Under the pieces are notes generated by a model. It was not told where the DNA came from. It worked only from the letters and a program-made list of their open reading frames with translations, and made no database searches. Shown one piece after another: positions 1 through 5,846 of a stretch of DNA of 8,435 nt. Origin of the DNA: an uncultured Synergistaceae bacterium. GTDB taxonomy: Bacteria > Synergistota > Synergistia > Synergistales > Aminobacteriaceae. The translations under genes were made by a program, and so were the position numbers. Location: NCBI GenBank assembly GCA_937870605.1, contig CALMZW010000209.1:1-8435 (forward strand). Direction: 5' to 3'. Positions within the stretch are counted from its first letter, which is position 1; every line of letters starts with the position of its first letter.

Positions 1-7
1 GGTCCTC

Positions 8-1237
8 ATGAATATCCTGGAGAGTTACGCGCAGGTCATCGCGGAGACGACGCATTCGATCATCGGCTTCGACACGCTGATAACGGACGATCATGGAATC
101 ATCATCGGCTCGAATCATCCGGACCGCACCGGGAAGATGCACGCCCACTCGATCGTCGTCATCCGGCGCGGCATGGCGGAGAGCATCGACGATCAGAAAG
201 CCGGCGAACTCGGCGTCCGCCCCGGCGTCTGCCTTCCCATACGGCTCGGGAACGAGATCGTCGGAACGGTCGGCATCGCGGGAAGTCCGGACGAAGTGCG
301 GAAATACGGGCACCTCGTCCAGAAGGAGGCGGAGCTTTTCCTTCGCGAAAAGGCGCTTCAGGAGACGTCACATCTTCGCGAGAGCGCGGTTTCGAACCTC
401 ATGAACCAGGCCATATCCTTCGATCCGAAGGATATGAACGAAACCGTCCTGCTCTCGCAGGGAAAGGGGCTTGGGTACGACCTGGCCGTTCCGCGGATCG
501 TGCTGCTCGTGGACATCATCCAGTTCGGGAAGGTCGTGGACAGCGTCCGTTCCGAAGAGGAGTACGCCCACGACGCGGAACTGCGGATCCAGACGATCAA
601 GTCCTCTATCTTGAAGCTGCTGCGAAACATCTTCAACGAGTCCCAGGACATCGTATCGAACACCGGGTCGGACAAATACCTCATCCTCATGACGATCCCC
701 GGTCCCGCAAACGCCGCCGCGACGAAGCAACGGGTTCTCGGGAAGGCGACGACGGCCGCCGCGACGCTCCGCGAGAAGGGGTATTCGGCATCGATCGGAA
801 TCGGGTTCCCCGCCTTCGCTCCGGATGAGTTCAAACGCTCCTTCCGGAGCGCGTGGCGCGCCGTCAACATCGGCAGAAAGCTCGGGCGGGACACGTCGAT
901 CTACGATATCGGCGATTTCGAACTTGAGGATCTTCTCCTGTCCCTCAACAGGGAGGCCGCGAGAGAATACGCGGGAAAGAACCTCTCAAAGCTGTTCGAC
1001 GCGCCGCAATGGAGTCCGGAACTCGACGAAACGCTCCGCGAGTGGCTCCGCTCCCCTTCATGCCCCGGCGAGGTCGCTCGGCGGCTCGGCATTCACCGGA
1101 ACACGCTGTCGTACCGGCTGGAGAAGATCGGCGGACTCGGTTCGTTCGATCCGAAGGACCCTTCGGACATCTTCACGCTGAAGATATCGCTGCTCCTCCG
1201 GGACCTCCATATCGAACAGCACCCGCAGAGGGAGTAG
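8..1237 (+). CDS. cdaR: CdaR-family sugar diacid / carbohydrate-acid regulator
   Basis: This is a 409-aa transcription regulator of the CdaR/PucR type. The family senses sugar acids (glucarate, galactarate, glycerate) and activates genes for their uptake and breakdown; the ligand here is not known. Residues about 5-135 match the diacid-recognition domain, including the stretch GVCLPIRLGNEIVGTVGIAG at 73-92 and RKYGHLV at 98-104. Residues about 160-295 form the degenerate GGDEF-like middle domain. Residues about 338-400 hold the PucR-type helix-turn-helix, with GIHRNTLSYRLEKI at 361-374 as the DNA-recognition part. Length is close to that of E. coli CdaR. The chosen ATG gives the expected N-terminus, but only seven bases precede it, the frame is open to the window edge and no ribosome site can be seen, so a slightly earlier start is possible. 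It converges on the sensor kinase gene, 9 bp away. The family call is firm; the substrate is not. Confidence 0.9.
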   Translation: MNILESYAQVIAETTHSIIGFDTLITDDHGIIIGSNHPDRTGKMHAHSIVVIRRGMAESIDDQKAGELGVRPGVCLPIRLGNEIVGTVGIAGSPDEVRKYGHLVQKEAELFLREKALQETSHLRESAVSNLMNQAISFDPKDMNETVLLSQGKGLGYDLAVPRIVLLVDIIQFGKVVDSVRSEEEYAHDAELRIQTIKSSILKLLRNIFNESQDIVSNTGSDKYLILMTIPGPANAAATKQRVLGKATTAAATLREKGYSASIGIGFPAFAPDEFKRSFRSAWRAVNIGRKLGRDTSIYDIGDFELEDLLLSLNREAAREYAGKNLSKLFDAPQWSPELDETLREWLRSPSCPGEVARRLGIHRNTLSYRLEKIGGLGSFDPKDPSDIFTLKISLLLRDLHIEQHPQRE

Positions 1238-1246
1238 CCTCCCGGT

Positions 1247-2602
1247 CTACGCCCCGGAGCGCCCCTGACCGGGCGAAGACGCGAACGCTCCGCCGAGCGG
1301 CAGCGTGATCTCCACGAGAAGCCCCTCCGATGCGTTGCGGGCCGCGATCGTTCCGCCGTGGCAGCGGACGGCGCGCTCCGCGATCGCAAGCCCGAGTCCG
1401 ACGCCGCCGCTCTCGCGGTCACGGACCGTATCGACGCGGTAGAACGGGCGAAAGATCCGCGTGAGTTCCCCTTCGGGCAATCCGGGGCCGTGATCCCGGA
1501 CGGAGACGACGATTCCCTCAGCACTCCGTTCCGCCCCTATTTCGACGGAGGTCCCGGAGGGCGTCACGCGCAGCGCGTTGCGGACGACATTCTCGACGGC
1601 GCTCCGGAGCGTGTTTTCGTCTCCCCGAATCCCGGGCATATCGTGAATCGTCCCCAGAACGATTTCCTTGCCGTCGCGCCCGCCCTCGAACCGCGCGTCC
1701 TCGGCCACTTCCGCCAGAAGCGCCGGAATGTCCACGACGGACTGAAGCGTATCCGGCGGATTCAGCTCCACTTCGGAGAGCTTGAGAATCTGTCCGATCA
1801 TGTCGCCCATCCGCCCCGCCTCCCTGTCGGCGCGATCCAGGAAGCCGGCGGCTTCCGGCGAGCACCCCTTCCGCGCGAGCGTCAGGGCGACATCCAGACG
1901 CTGGAGCGGGGAACGGAGTTCGTGCGAAATGTCGCCCATGAGGCGACGCTGCGAGGTGATCAGGTCTTCGATGCGTTCGGCCATGCGGTCGAAGGCGTTT
2001 CCGAGGTCGGCGATCTCGTCGCCGCGCCCGGTGACGGAGCCGCCCGCCCGCGCGCCGAGGTTTCCCTGTCCCAGGCGCAGCGTCGCCTCCCGAAGATCGA
2101 GAATCGGGGCCACGATGTGCCGTACGAGGATGAAGCACAAAATCGCCCCGATTCCCATCGGGATGAGGAGCATCCATGGATGCCGGGGCGGGAAGGGCGG
2201 CTTTCCGCGAAAGGGGGAAAAGCGCGCCGACAGGAGATACGCGTCGCCCGAGACGACGAAGGGCGCTGTCGCGAAGATGCTCCCGTTCGCCGACGGCTCG
2301 CGCGGTCCGGGGGAAGATGCGGTTTTCCCCTGCCGGACAACGGAAAACTCCGCGCCGCTCATCGAGCCCGCCTGCGCCAGACGCGCCGAAAGCTCGCCCG
2401 CTTCGCCGCGGGCAAGAAGATCTGCGGCTTCCCCGGCCAGACGCCCGGCGGACCATTCGACGAATCTGCCGATGTTCTCGTGCGGCGGGGGTTCGCGGCG
2501 GTTCTTTTCCAGCCTGAAGATGCCCTCGTTGATCAGGAGCGGGAGGAAGAGCGCGAGGAGAAAGCCCAGGTAGACCTTCCAGAACAGCGACAGCCGCTTC
2601 AT
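1247..2602 (-). CDS. cpxA: CpxA-like sensor histidine kinase
   Basis: A 451-aa membrane sensor kinase that should autophosphorylate and pass phosphate to the response regulator encoded just upstream. Order of parts: membrane segment at about 9-28, periplasmic region about 30-140, second membrane segment at about 143-165, HAMP linker about 163-215, then the dimerisation/phosphoacceptor helix with DISHELRSP at 224-232 (His227). The ATPase domain has the N box (ENVVRNALR, 337-345), G1 (DHGPG, 370-374), F box (IFRPFYR, 383-389) and G2 (GGVGLGLA, 399-406). The run RDRESGG before G2 and the SQRRLMGDISHEL stretch are strikingly like E. coli CpxA. Its ATG overlaps the regulator's stop as ATGA, so the two are translationally coupled; GGGAG lies five bases before the start. 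A much longer open frame continues upstream, but that is a shadow of the regulator gene. The CpxA assignment rests on recalled similarity; the activating signal is unknown. Confidence 0.88.
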   Translation of the reverse strand: MKRLSLFWKVYLGFLLALFLPLLINEGIFRLEKNRREPPPHENIGRFVEWSAGRLAGEAADLLARGEAGELSARLAQAGSMSGAEFSVVRQGKTASSPGPREPSANGSIFATAPFVVSGDAYLLSARFSPFRGKPPFPPRHPWMLLIPMGIGAILCFILVRHIVAPILDLREATLRLGQGNLGARAGGSVTGRGDEIADLGNAFDRMAERIEDLITSQRRLMGDISHELRSPLQRLDVALTLARKGCSPEAAGFLDRADREAGRMGDMIGQILKLSEVELNPPDTLQSVVDIPALLAEVAEDARFEGGRDGKEIVLGTIHDMPGIRGDENTLRSAVENVVRNALRVTPSGTSVEIGAERSAEGIVVSVRDHGPGLPEGELTRIFRPFYRVDTVRDRESGGVGLGLAIAERAVRCHGGTIAARNASEGLLVEITLPLGGAFASSPGQGRSGA

Positions 2603-3315
2603 TCCGGCTCCCGTTCCTTCACGGACTCGGGACGGTCCGGATAGACGAAGACGTACCCCTCGCCGCGCACGTTGCGGATGCGGTCCGACTCGTCCGGGTA
2701 CGTTCCGATCTTCCGGCGCAGGTTGCTCACGTGGACGCCGATGCTGCGGTCGAACGGCGAATGCCGTCGTCCGAGCACCTCGCGCGAGATCCTGTCGAGC
2801 GACAGCAATTCCCCCGCGGACACCATGAGAAGCTCCAGCATCCGGAACTCCGTTCCCGTCAACTCCACCGGCTTGCCCGCGATCGATACGGAGCGGGATT
2901 TCGTGTCGAGCAGCAGGTCCCCGATCTCCACGGTCCCGCCGTCGCCCGAGCTCGTTTCGGTCCGCCGCAGGACCGCCCGGACGCGCGCCGCAAGCTCCCG
3001 CGTGTTGAACGGCTTGGGAACGTAATCGTCCGCGCCCATCTCGAGCCCCACGATCCGGTCCACGTGCTCCCCCTTCGCCGTCAGCATGAGAACGGGCATC
3101 CTGCTCTTGCTCCGGATCTCGCGAAGCACCTCGAATCCGTTGCACCCCGGCAGCATGACGTCGAGAATCACCGCGTCGTAATTTCCGGAAAGCGCCTCGT
3201 GAATGCCCGCCGGCCCGTCGTGAACGGCATGAAAATCGAAGCCCTCCCCCGAAAAAAAGGCGGCCAGCAGTTCGCACAGCTCCACATCGTCGTCGATCGC
3301 GAGAATTCGCCGCAT
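2599..3315 (-). CDS. cpxR: CpxR-like OmpR-family response regulator
   Basis: A 238-aa two-component response regulator. The receiver domain (about 2-118) has the acidic pocket DDD at 8-10, the phosphoacceptor Asp52 (LDVMLPG, 51-57), the conserved Thr79 and Lys101 (KPF). The OmpR-type winged helix (about 128-226) contains ELTGTEF at 151-157 and then REVLGRRHSPFDRSIGVHVS (178-197), LRRK and RGEGY, very close to the matching part of E. coli CpxR, where the family controls envelope-stress genes. The start was chosen because MRRILAIDDD is the canonical N-terminus and it has a good ribosome site, GGGGAGG, about eight bases before the ATG; an in-frame ATG at 3465 would add 50 residues with no domain. 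It is the first gene of a two-gene operon with the kinase. A candidate promoter and CpxR-box-like repeat lie upstream, suggesting autoregulation. Confidence 0.92.
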   Translation of the reverse strand: MRRILAIDDDVELCELLAAFFSGEGFDFHAVHDGPAGIHEALSGNYDAVILDVMLPGCNGFEVLREIRSKSRMPVLMLTAKGEHVDRIVGLEMGADDYVPKPFNTRELAARVRAVLRRTETSSGDGGTVEIGDLLLDTKSRSVSIAGKPVELTGTEFRMLELLMVSAGELLSLDRISREVLGRRHSPFDRSIGVHVSNLRRKIGTYPDESDRIRNVRGEGYVFVYPDRPESVKEREPE

Positions 3316-3354
3316 CCCGTTCGCCTCCCCGCGCGCGTCCGCGCGCTCACGAGA

Positions 3355-3360
3355 AGTATA
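3355..3360 (-). promoter_or_regulatory. extended -10 promoter element of the cpxR-cpxA operon
   Basis: Read on the minus strand, TGCTATACT gives a near-consensus -10 hexamer (TATACT) with the TGn extension. Transcription would begin near 3348, giving a leader of about 33 bases before the cpxR ATG. At the usual 17-bp distance the -35 position reads GCCTCC, which is unlike TTGACA. A strong extended -10 with a missing -35 is typical of an activator-dependent promoter. Inferred from sequence only. Confidence 0.55.
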
Positions 3361-3389
3361 GCAAGCGCGCCGGAACGGGAGGCCGGCCG

Positions 3390-3404
3390 TTTGCGATTCT
3401 TTGC
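3390..3404 (-). promoter_or_regulatory. CpxR-box-like direct repeat GCAAA-N5-GCAAA
   Basis: On the minus strand the sequence reads GCAAA GAATC GCAAA: two identical pentamers starting 10 bp apart, one helical turn. The known E. coli CpxR site is GTAAA-N5-GTAAA, so architecture and four of five bases per half-site agree. It sits just upstream of the missing -35, about -42 to -56 from the predicted cpxR transcription start, where an OmpR-family activator would contact RNA polymerase. Role inferred. Confidence 0.45.
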
Positions 3405-3524
3405 ATTTCTTAGCCGGACCGGTCGAATCCTTGACGATTTCATTTCCTCCCTTCGCCGAATACATACAGAGAGATCCTGCACCGTGTCCCGAAAGGGGGG
3501 CGTTCAGTCAAGAACATCAGCGGT

Positions 3525-3686
3525 ATGCTTCGGAAGGGAAATCGGGATTTCGAGGTTTCCAACGACGTCTGCGGCCCGAAGAACGGCCGGACGCCTCCGG
3601 AACCGCCCGATATGGATGGAGCCTCGTCAATGCAGACGCTCATGGCGAGCCTCATGAGCACAATCGACGAGGCCCTCGCTTCATAG
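3525..3686 (+). CDS. possible small protein, 53 aa, upstream of the zinc-ribbon gene
   Basis: A short open frame running from ATG at 3525 to TAG at 3686, ending 28 bases before the zinc-ribbon gene on the same strand. By hand count 38 of 52 codons after the start end in G or C, in keeping with neighbouring genes, and the C-terminal part (MQTLMASLMSTIDEALAS, last 18 residues) looks like an amphipathic helix. The first half is polar with a Pro-rich patch (RTPPEPPD, 22-29). I do not recognise a family. The start is uncertain: no ribosome site is well placed before 3525; the ATG at 3630 has GGAG eight bases upstream and would give only an 18-residue peptide. A longer plus-strand frame over the same DNA (3401-3718) has no better support. 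It could be a small protein, a leader peptide, or chance. Confidence 0.4.
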   Translation: MLRKGNRDFEVSNDVCGPKNGRTPPEPPDMDGASSMQTLMASLMSTIDEALAS

Positions 3687-3700
3687 AACCGTCAGACGAC

Positions 3701-3706
3701 AGGAGG
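3701..3706 (+). promoter_or_regulatory. strong ribosome binding site for the zinc-ribbon gene
   Basis: AGGAGG lies eight bases before the ATG at 3715, a near-ideal Shine-Dalgarno site. It fixes the start of the zinc-ribbon gene and shows the gene is translated from the plus strand in an otherwise ambiguous region. A second in-frame ATG two codons later is too far from the site to be preferred. Confidence 0.75.
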
Positions 3707-3714
3707 CAACGCTT

Positions 3715-4122
3715 ATGACAATGGAACTCCAGAGTATCGCAGGCCGGTCAGCGACGAAGTACTCGCTCCGGGTCAACACGGACGCCGAGGAAACGACGAA
3801 AGAACGGGAAGCGTCGAACGCATCAAGCGCGTCGGGCTCTTCAGAGTCCTCGAAGACGGCCAATACGGCCGCCACCGGGGCTTCGGGAAGCGCGGGAAGC
3901 ATTTCCGAAGGAACGACGAGCACCTGCGCCAACTGCGGCGCCAGCCTCGAATCGAACGCCGCCGTGTGCGGCAAGTGCGGCAGCAAGGTCGAGACGGCGT
4001 CGGACCAGCTCCTCAAGGCCCTGAACGAAAGCGACCTCAAGGCGAACACGACGGACAACGGCATCTCCACGCTTTCCGTCCTCGGCCGGCTCGCGCAACA
4101 GGAAGACGAGGAACGGCAGTAG
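3715..4122 (+). CDS. small zinc-ribbon protein with Ser/Ala/Thr-rich linker
   Basis: A 135-aa protein of unknown function. Residues 71-88 form a four-cysteine zinc ribbon, CANCG at 71-75 and CGKCG at 85-89 (CxxC-x10-CxxC), expected to bind one zinc. Before it, residues about 31-69 are almost only Ser, Ala, Thr, Gly, Asn and Glu, a flexible linker. After it comes an acidic, probably helical tail (about 94-135) ending in EDEERQ. There is no signal peptide or membrane segment, so it is probably cytoplasmic. The start is set by an excellent ribosome site. It stands alone apart from a possible small gene just upstream, faces the cysteine synthase gene tail to tail, and is followed by a GC-rich hairpin. 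Short zinc ribbons of this form occur in many unrelated bacterial proteins, so the domain gives the fold but not the role. Confidence 0.82.
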   Translation: MTMELQSIAGRSATKYSLRVNTDAEETTKEREASNASSASGSSESSKTANTAATGASGSAGSISEGTTSTCANCGASLESNAAVCGKCGSKVETASDQLLKALNESDLKANTTDNGISTLSVLGRLAQQEDEERQ

Positions 4123-4162
4123 CATCCGGCGGGGCTTCTTCTTTCGCATCGGAGATTCCGGA

Positions 4163-4206
4163 GCCGGGGGGTCCGTCTGCATGACGCGGATCCCCCGGCC
4201 CGCTTT
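4163..4206 (+). terminator. GC-rich hairpin after the zinc-ribbon gene, probable terminator
   Basis: GCCGGGGGGTCCG (4163-4175) pairs with CGGATCCCCCGGC (4187-4199): 13 pairs with one G-U, around an 11-base loop. On the opposite strand the same position becomes an A-C mismatch, so the hairpin is better formed in the plus-strand RNA. The following sequence has only a short T run (CTTT), so termination may be weak. It lies between two convergent genes and could limit read-through in both directions. Confidence 0.5.
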
Positions 4207-4228
4207 CACGCCCGCGCCCCGGCTTGTA

Positions 4229-5185
4229 TCAGTACAGGTCGGTGCTCATGTATTTGAGGCCGGAGTCGCAGATCAGGACCGCCGCGGTCTTCCCGCGCGC
4301 CGGACCTTCGAGCAGCCTGGCGGCCGCGGCGACGTTCGCGCCGCCAGAAAACCCGCCGAAGATCCCTTCGAGCCGCGCGAGGTCGCGCGCCGTCCGCATG
4401 GCCTCCCCGTCGGAGATCTTCAGGAAACCGTCCACTGGGCAGCCGTCGAGGAAGGGCAGGTCCATCGAATACCCGCCGCCCTGGATCCGGTGATTGGGGT
4501 TCGTCACGCGGCCTTCGGCCACATAGGGGGCGCCCTCCGGCTCGACGAGCCAGCAGGCGATGTCCGGACGATGCCGCCGGAGGGCGTTCGCGCACCCGAC
4601 GAACGATCCGGCCGTCCCGGCGAAGTCCGCGAACACCTCCACGCTGCCGCCCGACTGCTCCCAGATCTCCTCGCCCGTGTGCAGTTCGTGCGCATGGACA
4701 TTCCCGGGATTGCGAAACTGATCGGCGCGGAAGGCGCTTCGTTCGCGCACAAGCTCCTGCGCCCGTTTCTCGACGAGCGCCAGGTCTTCGCCCGACACCT
4801 GCCCGACCGTCGACCCCGGCGCCTGGTCCACGAGAACGACCTCGGCCCCGAGCGCGGCCATCATCCGCGCGCGTTCCATCGAGTTTCCCTTCGACATCAC
4901 GGCGACGAACGGGTACCCCTTGACGCCGCACACAATGGAGAGTCCCGTTCCCGTATTGCCGCTCGTCAGCTCCACGACCGTCTGCCCCGGCCGCAGGGCT
5001 CCGGACGCCTCGGCCTCCTCGATCATCCGGAGTCCGATCCGGTCCTTCTTGCTGAAGCCCGGGTTCAGGTATTCGAGCTTCGCGAAAATCCGCCCATCCA
5101 GCTTCCGCGCCGCGACGAAACGGGACAGATCCACAAGCGGCGTTTCGCCTATGGCCTCAAGAACGCTCTTCAAAACCGGTTTCAT
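4229..5185 (-). CDS. PLP-dependent cysteine synthase-family enzyme
   Basis: A 318-aa fold-type II PLP enzyme of the cysteine synthase / cystathionine beta-synthase family, usual length about 300-320. Family members replace the side group of O-acetylserine or a similar amino acid, typically with sulfide to make cysteine; some run in the degradative direction. Visible motifs: GETPLVDLS (13-21); NPGFSKKDR (41-49) with the Schiff-base lysine expected at Lys47; the substrate loop TSGNTG (74-79); the PLP-phosphate loop AGTAGS (189-194); GGFSGGAN (277-284); and the C-terminal CDSGLKYMST (306-315), matching the family's end motif. The phosphate loop differs from the usual GTGGT, and the SSGA-type motif is FSGGA, so it may belong to a divergent subgroup with another substrate. 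The start is set by GGGAGG nine bases upstream. No serine acetyltransferase gene lies nearby, so I give no gene symbol. Confidence 0.85.
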   Translation of the reverse strand: MKPVLKSVLEAIGETPLVDLSRFVAARKLDGRIFAKLEYLNPGFSKKDRIGLRMIEEAEASGALRPGQTVVELTSGNTGTGLSIVCGVKGYPFVAVMSKGNSMERARMMAALGAEVVLVDQAPGSTVGQVSGEDLALVEKRAQELVRERSAFRADQFRNPGNVHAHELHTGEEIWEQSGGSVEVFADFAGTAGSFVGCANALRRHRPDIACWLVEPEGAPYVAEGRVTNPNHRIQGGGYSMDLPFLDGCPVDGFLKISDGEAMRTARDLARLEGIFGGFSGGANVAAAARLLEGPARGKTAAVLICDSGLKYMSTDLY

Positions 5186-5223
5186 CCGTGAATTCCTCCC
5201 CTCTCGAAACGTTCTTCAGCAAT

Positions 5224-5244
5224 ATCATACGCCGCTTCGAAGCG
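5224..5244 (-). promoter_or_regulatory. putative promoter with embedded 12-bp palindrome for the cysteine synthase-like gene
   Basis: On the minus strand TATGAT (5224-5229) is a plausible -10, about 38 bases before the ATG. Immediately upstream, in the spacer, lies the perfect 12-bp palindrome CGCTTCGAAGCG (5233-5244), placed like a repressor or activator operator. No good -35 is found at 16-19 bp. Because a strong terminator ends at 5274 upstream, the gene needs its own promoter in the about 90 bases between, which supports a promoter here. Confidence 0.4.
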
Positions 5245-5273
5245 TGACTTCTTGAACGAAATTGCTCCTCCAG

Positions 5274-5324
5274 AAAAAAACGATTCCGGACCGTCGGGGA
5301 AAGCTTTCCCGATGATCCGGAATC
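5274..5324 (-). terminator. strong rho-independent terminator of the two small genes
   Basis: On the minus strand, GATTCCGGA and TCCGGAATC (5316-5324 and 5282-5290) form a perfect 9-bp outer stem. Inside a 3x3 internal loop sits the 14-bp palindrome GGGAAAGCTTTCCC (5297-5310), extended by two pairs past a bulged G. The hairpin is followed after one base by seven Ts (5280-5274). This is a textbook intrinsic terminator for minus-strand transcripts and separates the small-gene pair from the cysteine synthase-like gene. Confidence 0.88.
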
Positions 5325-5387
5325 CGTCAGAACGAGGAGTTTCCGTATTCCTCCGCCCGCGCGGACGGACGCATCGGAAAACGGCGG

Positions 5388-5570
5388 TTAGGACGGTTTC
5401 GGCGTTTTCCGTGTCCCGGGGGCCGGTCGTCCATCACCGGAATGAAACGTCGCCACGACATCCGACGCGCTCCGCCGGATCTTCCGCAGGACGCGCCGGC
5501 GCATGCGCAGCCAACCGACAACGAGAGCGACGGAGAGAACGACGCACGATGCGAGAACGAGGCGTCCCAT
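5388..5570 (-). CDS. small single-pass membrane protein, 60 aa
   Basis: A 60-aa protein with one clear hydrophobic segment at about 4-20 (LVLASCVVLSVALVVGW), followed directly by a very basic stretch (RMRRRVLRKIRR, 22-33) and a polar tail. By the positive-inside rule the N-terminus would be outside and the basic C-terminal part in the cytoplasm. I do not recognise a family. AAGGG about eight bases before the ATG is a fair ribosome site. It follows the 63-aa gene on the same strand with 35 bases between, and both end before the strong terminator at 5274-5324, so they probably share a transcript. A frame on the same strand at 5327-5521 is Cys/Arg-rich and looks like a shadow. The membrane-segment-then-basic pattern and the operon position support a real gene; the function is unknown. 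Confidence 0.6.
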   Translation of the reverse strand: MGRLVLASCVVLSVALVVGWLRMRRRVLRKIRRSASDVVATFHSGDGRPAPGTRKTPKPS

Positions 5571-5605
5571 CCTTCAGCCCTTCTTTCGCGTCCCTGAGGA
5601 CAGTC

Positions 5606-5797
5606 CTACTTCGTGTAGACGTTCAGCCCGATCTTGATGTTCTCGCGCTCCGGCACTGACTGGTTGCCCTCTGTGGACGCGATGATCGTCGATTTGCCGC
5701 TCGAGGATTTTCCGAACGTCTGCGACAGATCCACCCGTATCGTCAGTATCGAGCCTTCCACGCTCATTTCAACATTCTTCACGATTTTCGACCCCAT
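5606..5797 (-). CDS. conserved-looking small protein, 63 aa, unknown function
   Basis: A 63-aa soluble protein with alternating beta-type sequence: EGSILTIRVDLSQ (14-26), then a Ser/Gly/Lys turn (GKSSSGKSTIIASTEGN, 29-45), ending in IKIGLNVYTK (54-63). From memory the pattern 'LxIxVDL ... SxSGK-(S/T)-xxxAST-x-GN ... LN-x-Y' recurs in short uncharacterised proteins of diverse bacteria, so I believe the gene is real; a database search would settle this. The SSSGKST stretch is not a P-loop, as it lacks the GxxxxGK spacing. The start is uncertain: ATG at 5797, GTG at 5782 and ATG at 5767 are in frame and none has a good ribosome site; the 5782 GTG has a weak GGGG about ten bases ahead. The ATG at 5797 lies at the foot of a terminator-like hairpin. 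Confidence 0.65.
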   Translation of the reverse strand: MGSKIVKNVEMSVEGSILTIRVDLSQTFGKSSSGKSTIIASTEGNQSVPERENIKIGLNVYTK

Positions 5798-5800
5798 TTC

Positions 5801-5843
5801 CGGAAAGTGAAAACGCGCCTGCCGCGAACTGCGGCGGGCGCGT
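5801..5843 (-). terminator. hairpin after dctM: terminator or 5' leader hairpin
   Basis: ACGCGCC-T-GCCGC (5813-5825) pairs with GCGGC-G-GGCGCGT (5831-5843): 13 pairs around a 5-base loop. On the minus strand the stem is followed by TTTTCACTTT, a usable though interrupted T tract. It lies 64-94 bases past the dctM stop and is the natural end of the TRAP transcript. It is also in the leader of the following 63-aa gene, whose candidate promoter starts transcription at its upstream edge. Confidence 0.72.
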
Positions 5844-5846
5844 CTC

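Noticed and set aside
1358..2644. 428-aa plus-strand open frame opposite the kinase gene.
   Set aside because: Arg/Glu/His-rich with no domain. It is the antisense of a gene with clear family motifs and arises from GC-rich codon bias.
2603..3277. Long minus-strand frame continuing upstream of the kinase start, which would make a 676-aa fusion.
   Set aside because: The added part is an Arg/Gly-rich out-of-frame reading of the response regulator gene. The kinase has a normal N-terminus and membrane segment at the ATG at 2602, which overlaps the regulator stop as ATGA.
3431..3463. TTGACG at 3431-3436 as a plus-strand -35 for the zinc-ribbon locus.
   Set aside because: No acceptable -10 lies 16-18 bp downstream; the AT-rich bases (GAATACATA) are too far away. 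The true plus-strand promoter was not identified.
3168..3482. Minus-strand frame beginning MKSSRIRPV with a good GGAGG site before its ATG.
   Set aside because: It runs out of frame into cpxR and becomes low-information Arg/Ser-rich sequence; the ribosome-site-like GGAGG is probably chance or part of a leader.
2731..3657. 308-aa plus-strand frame opposite the response regulator.
   Set aside because: No recognisable motif; the minus strand encodes a complete OmpR-family regulator here.
4181..5191. 336-aa plus-strand frame opposite the cysteine synthase-like gene.
   Set aside because: Composition is typical of antisense frames, and the minus strand carries intact PLP-enzyme motifs along its whole length.
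5634..5702. SSSGKST in the 63-aa protein as a Walker A ATP-binding loop.
   Set aside because: It lacks the GxxxxGK[ST] spacing, and the protein is too small for a P-loop domain.
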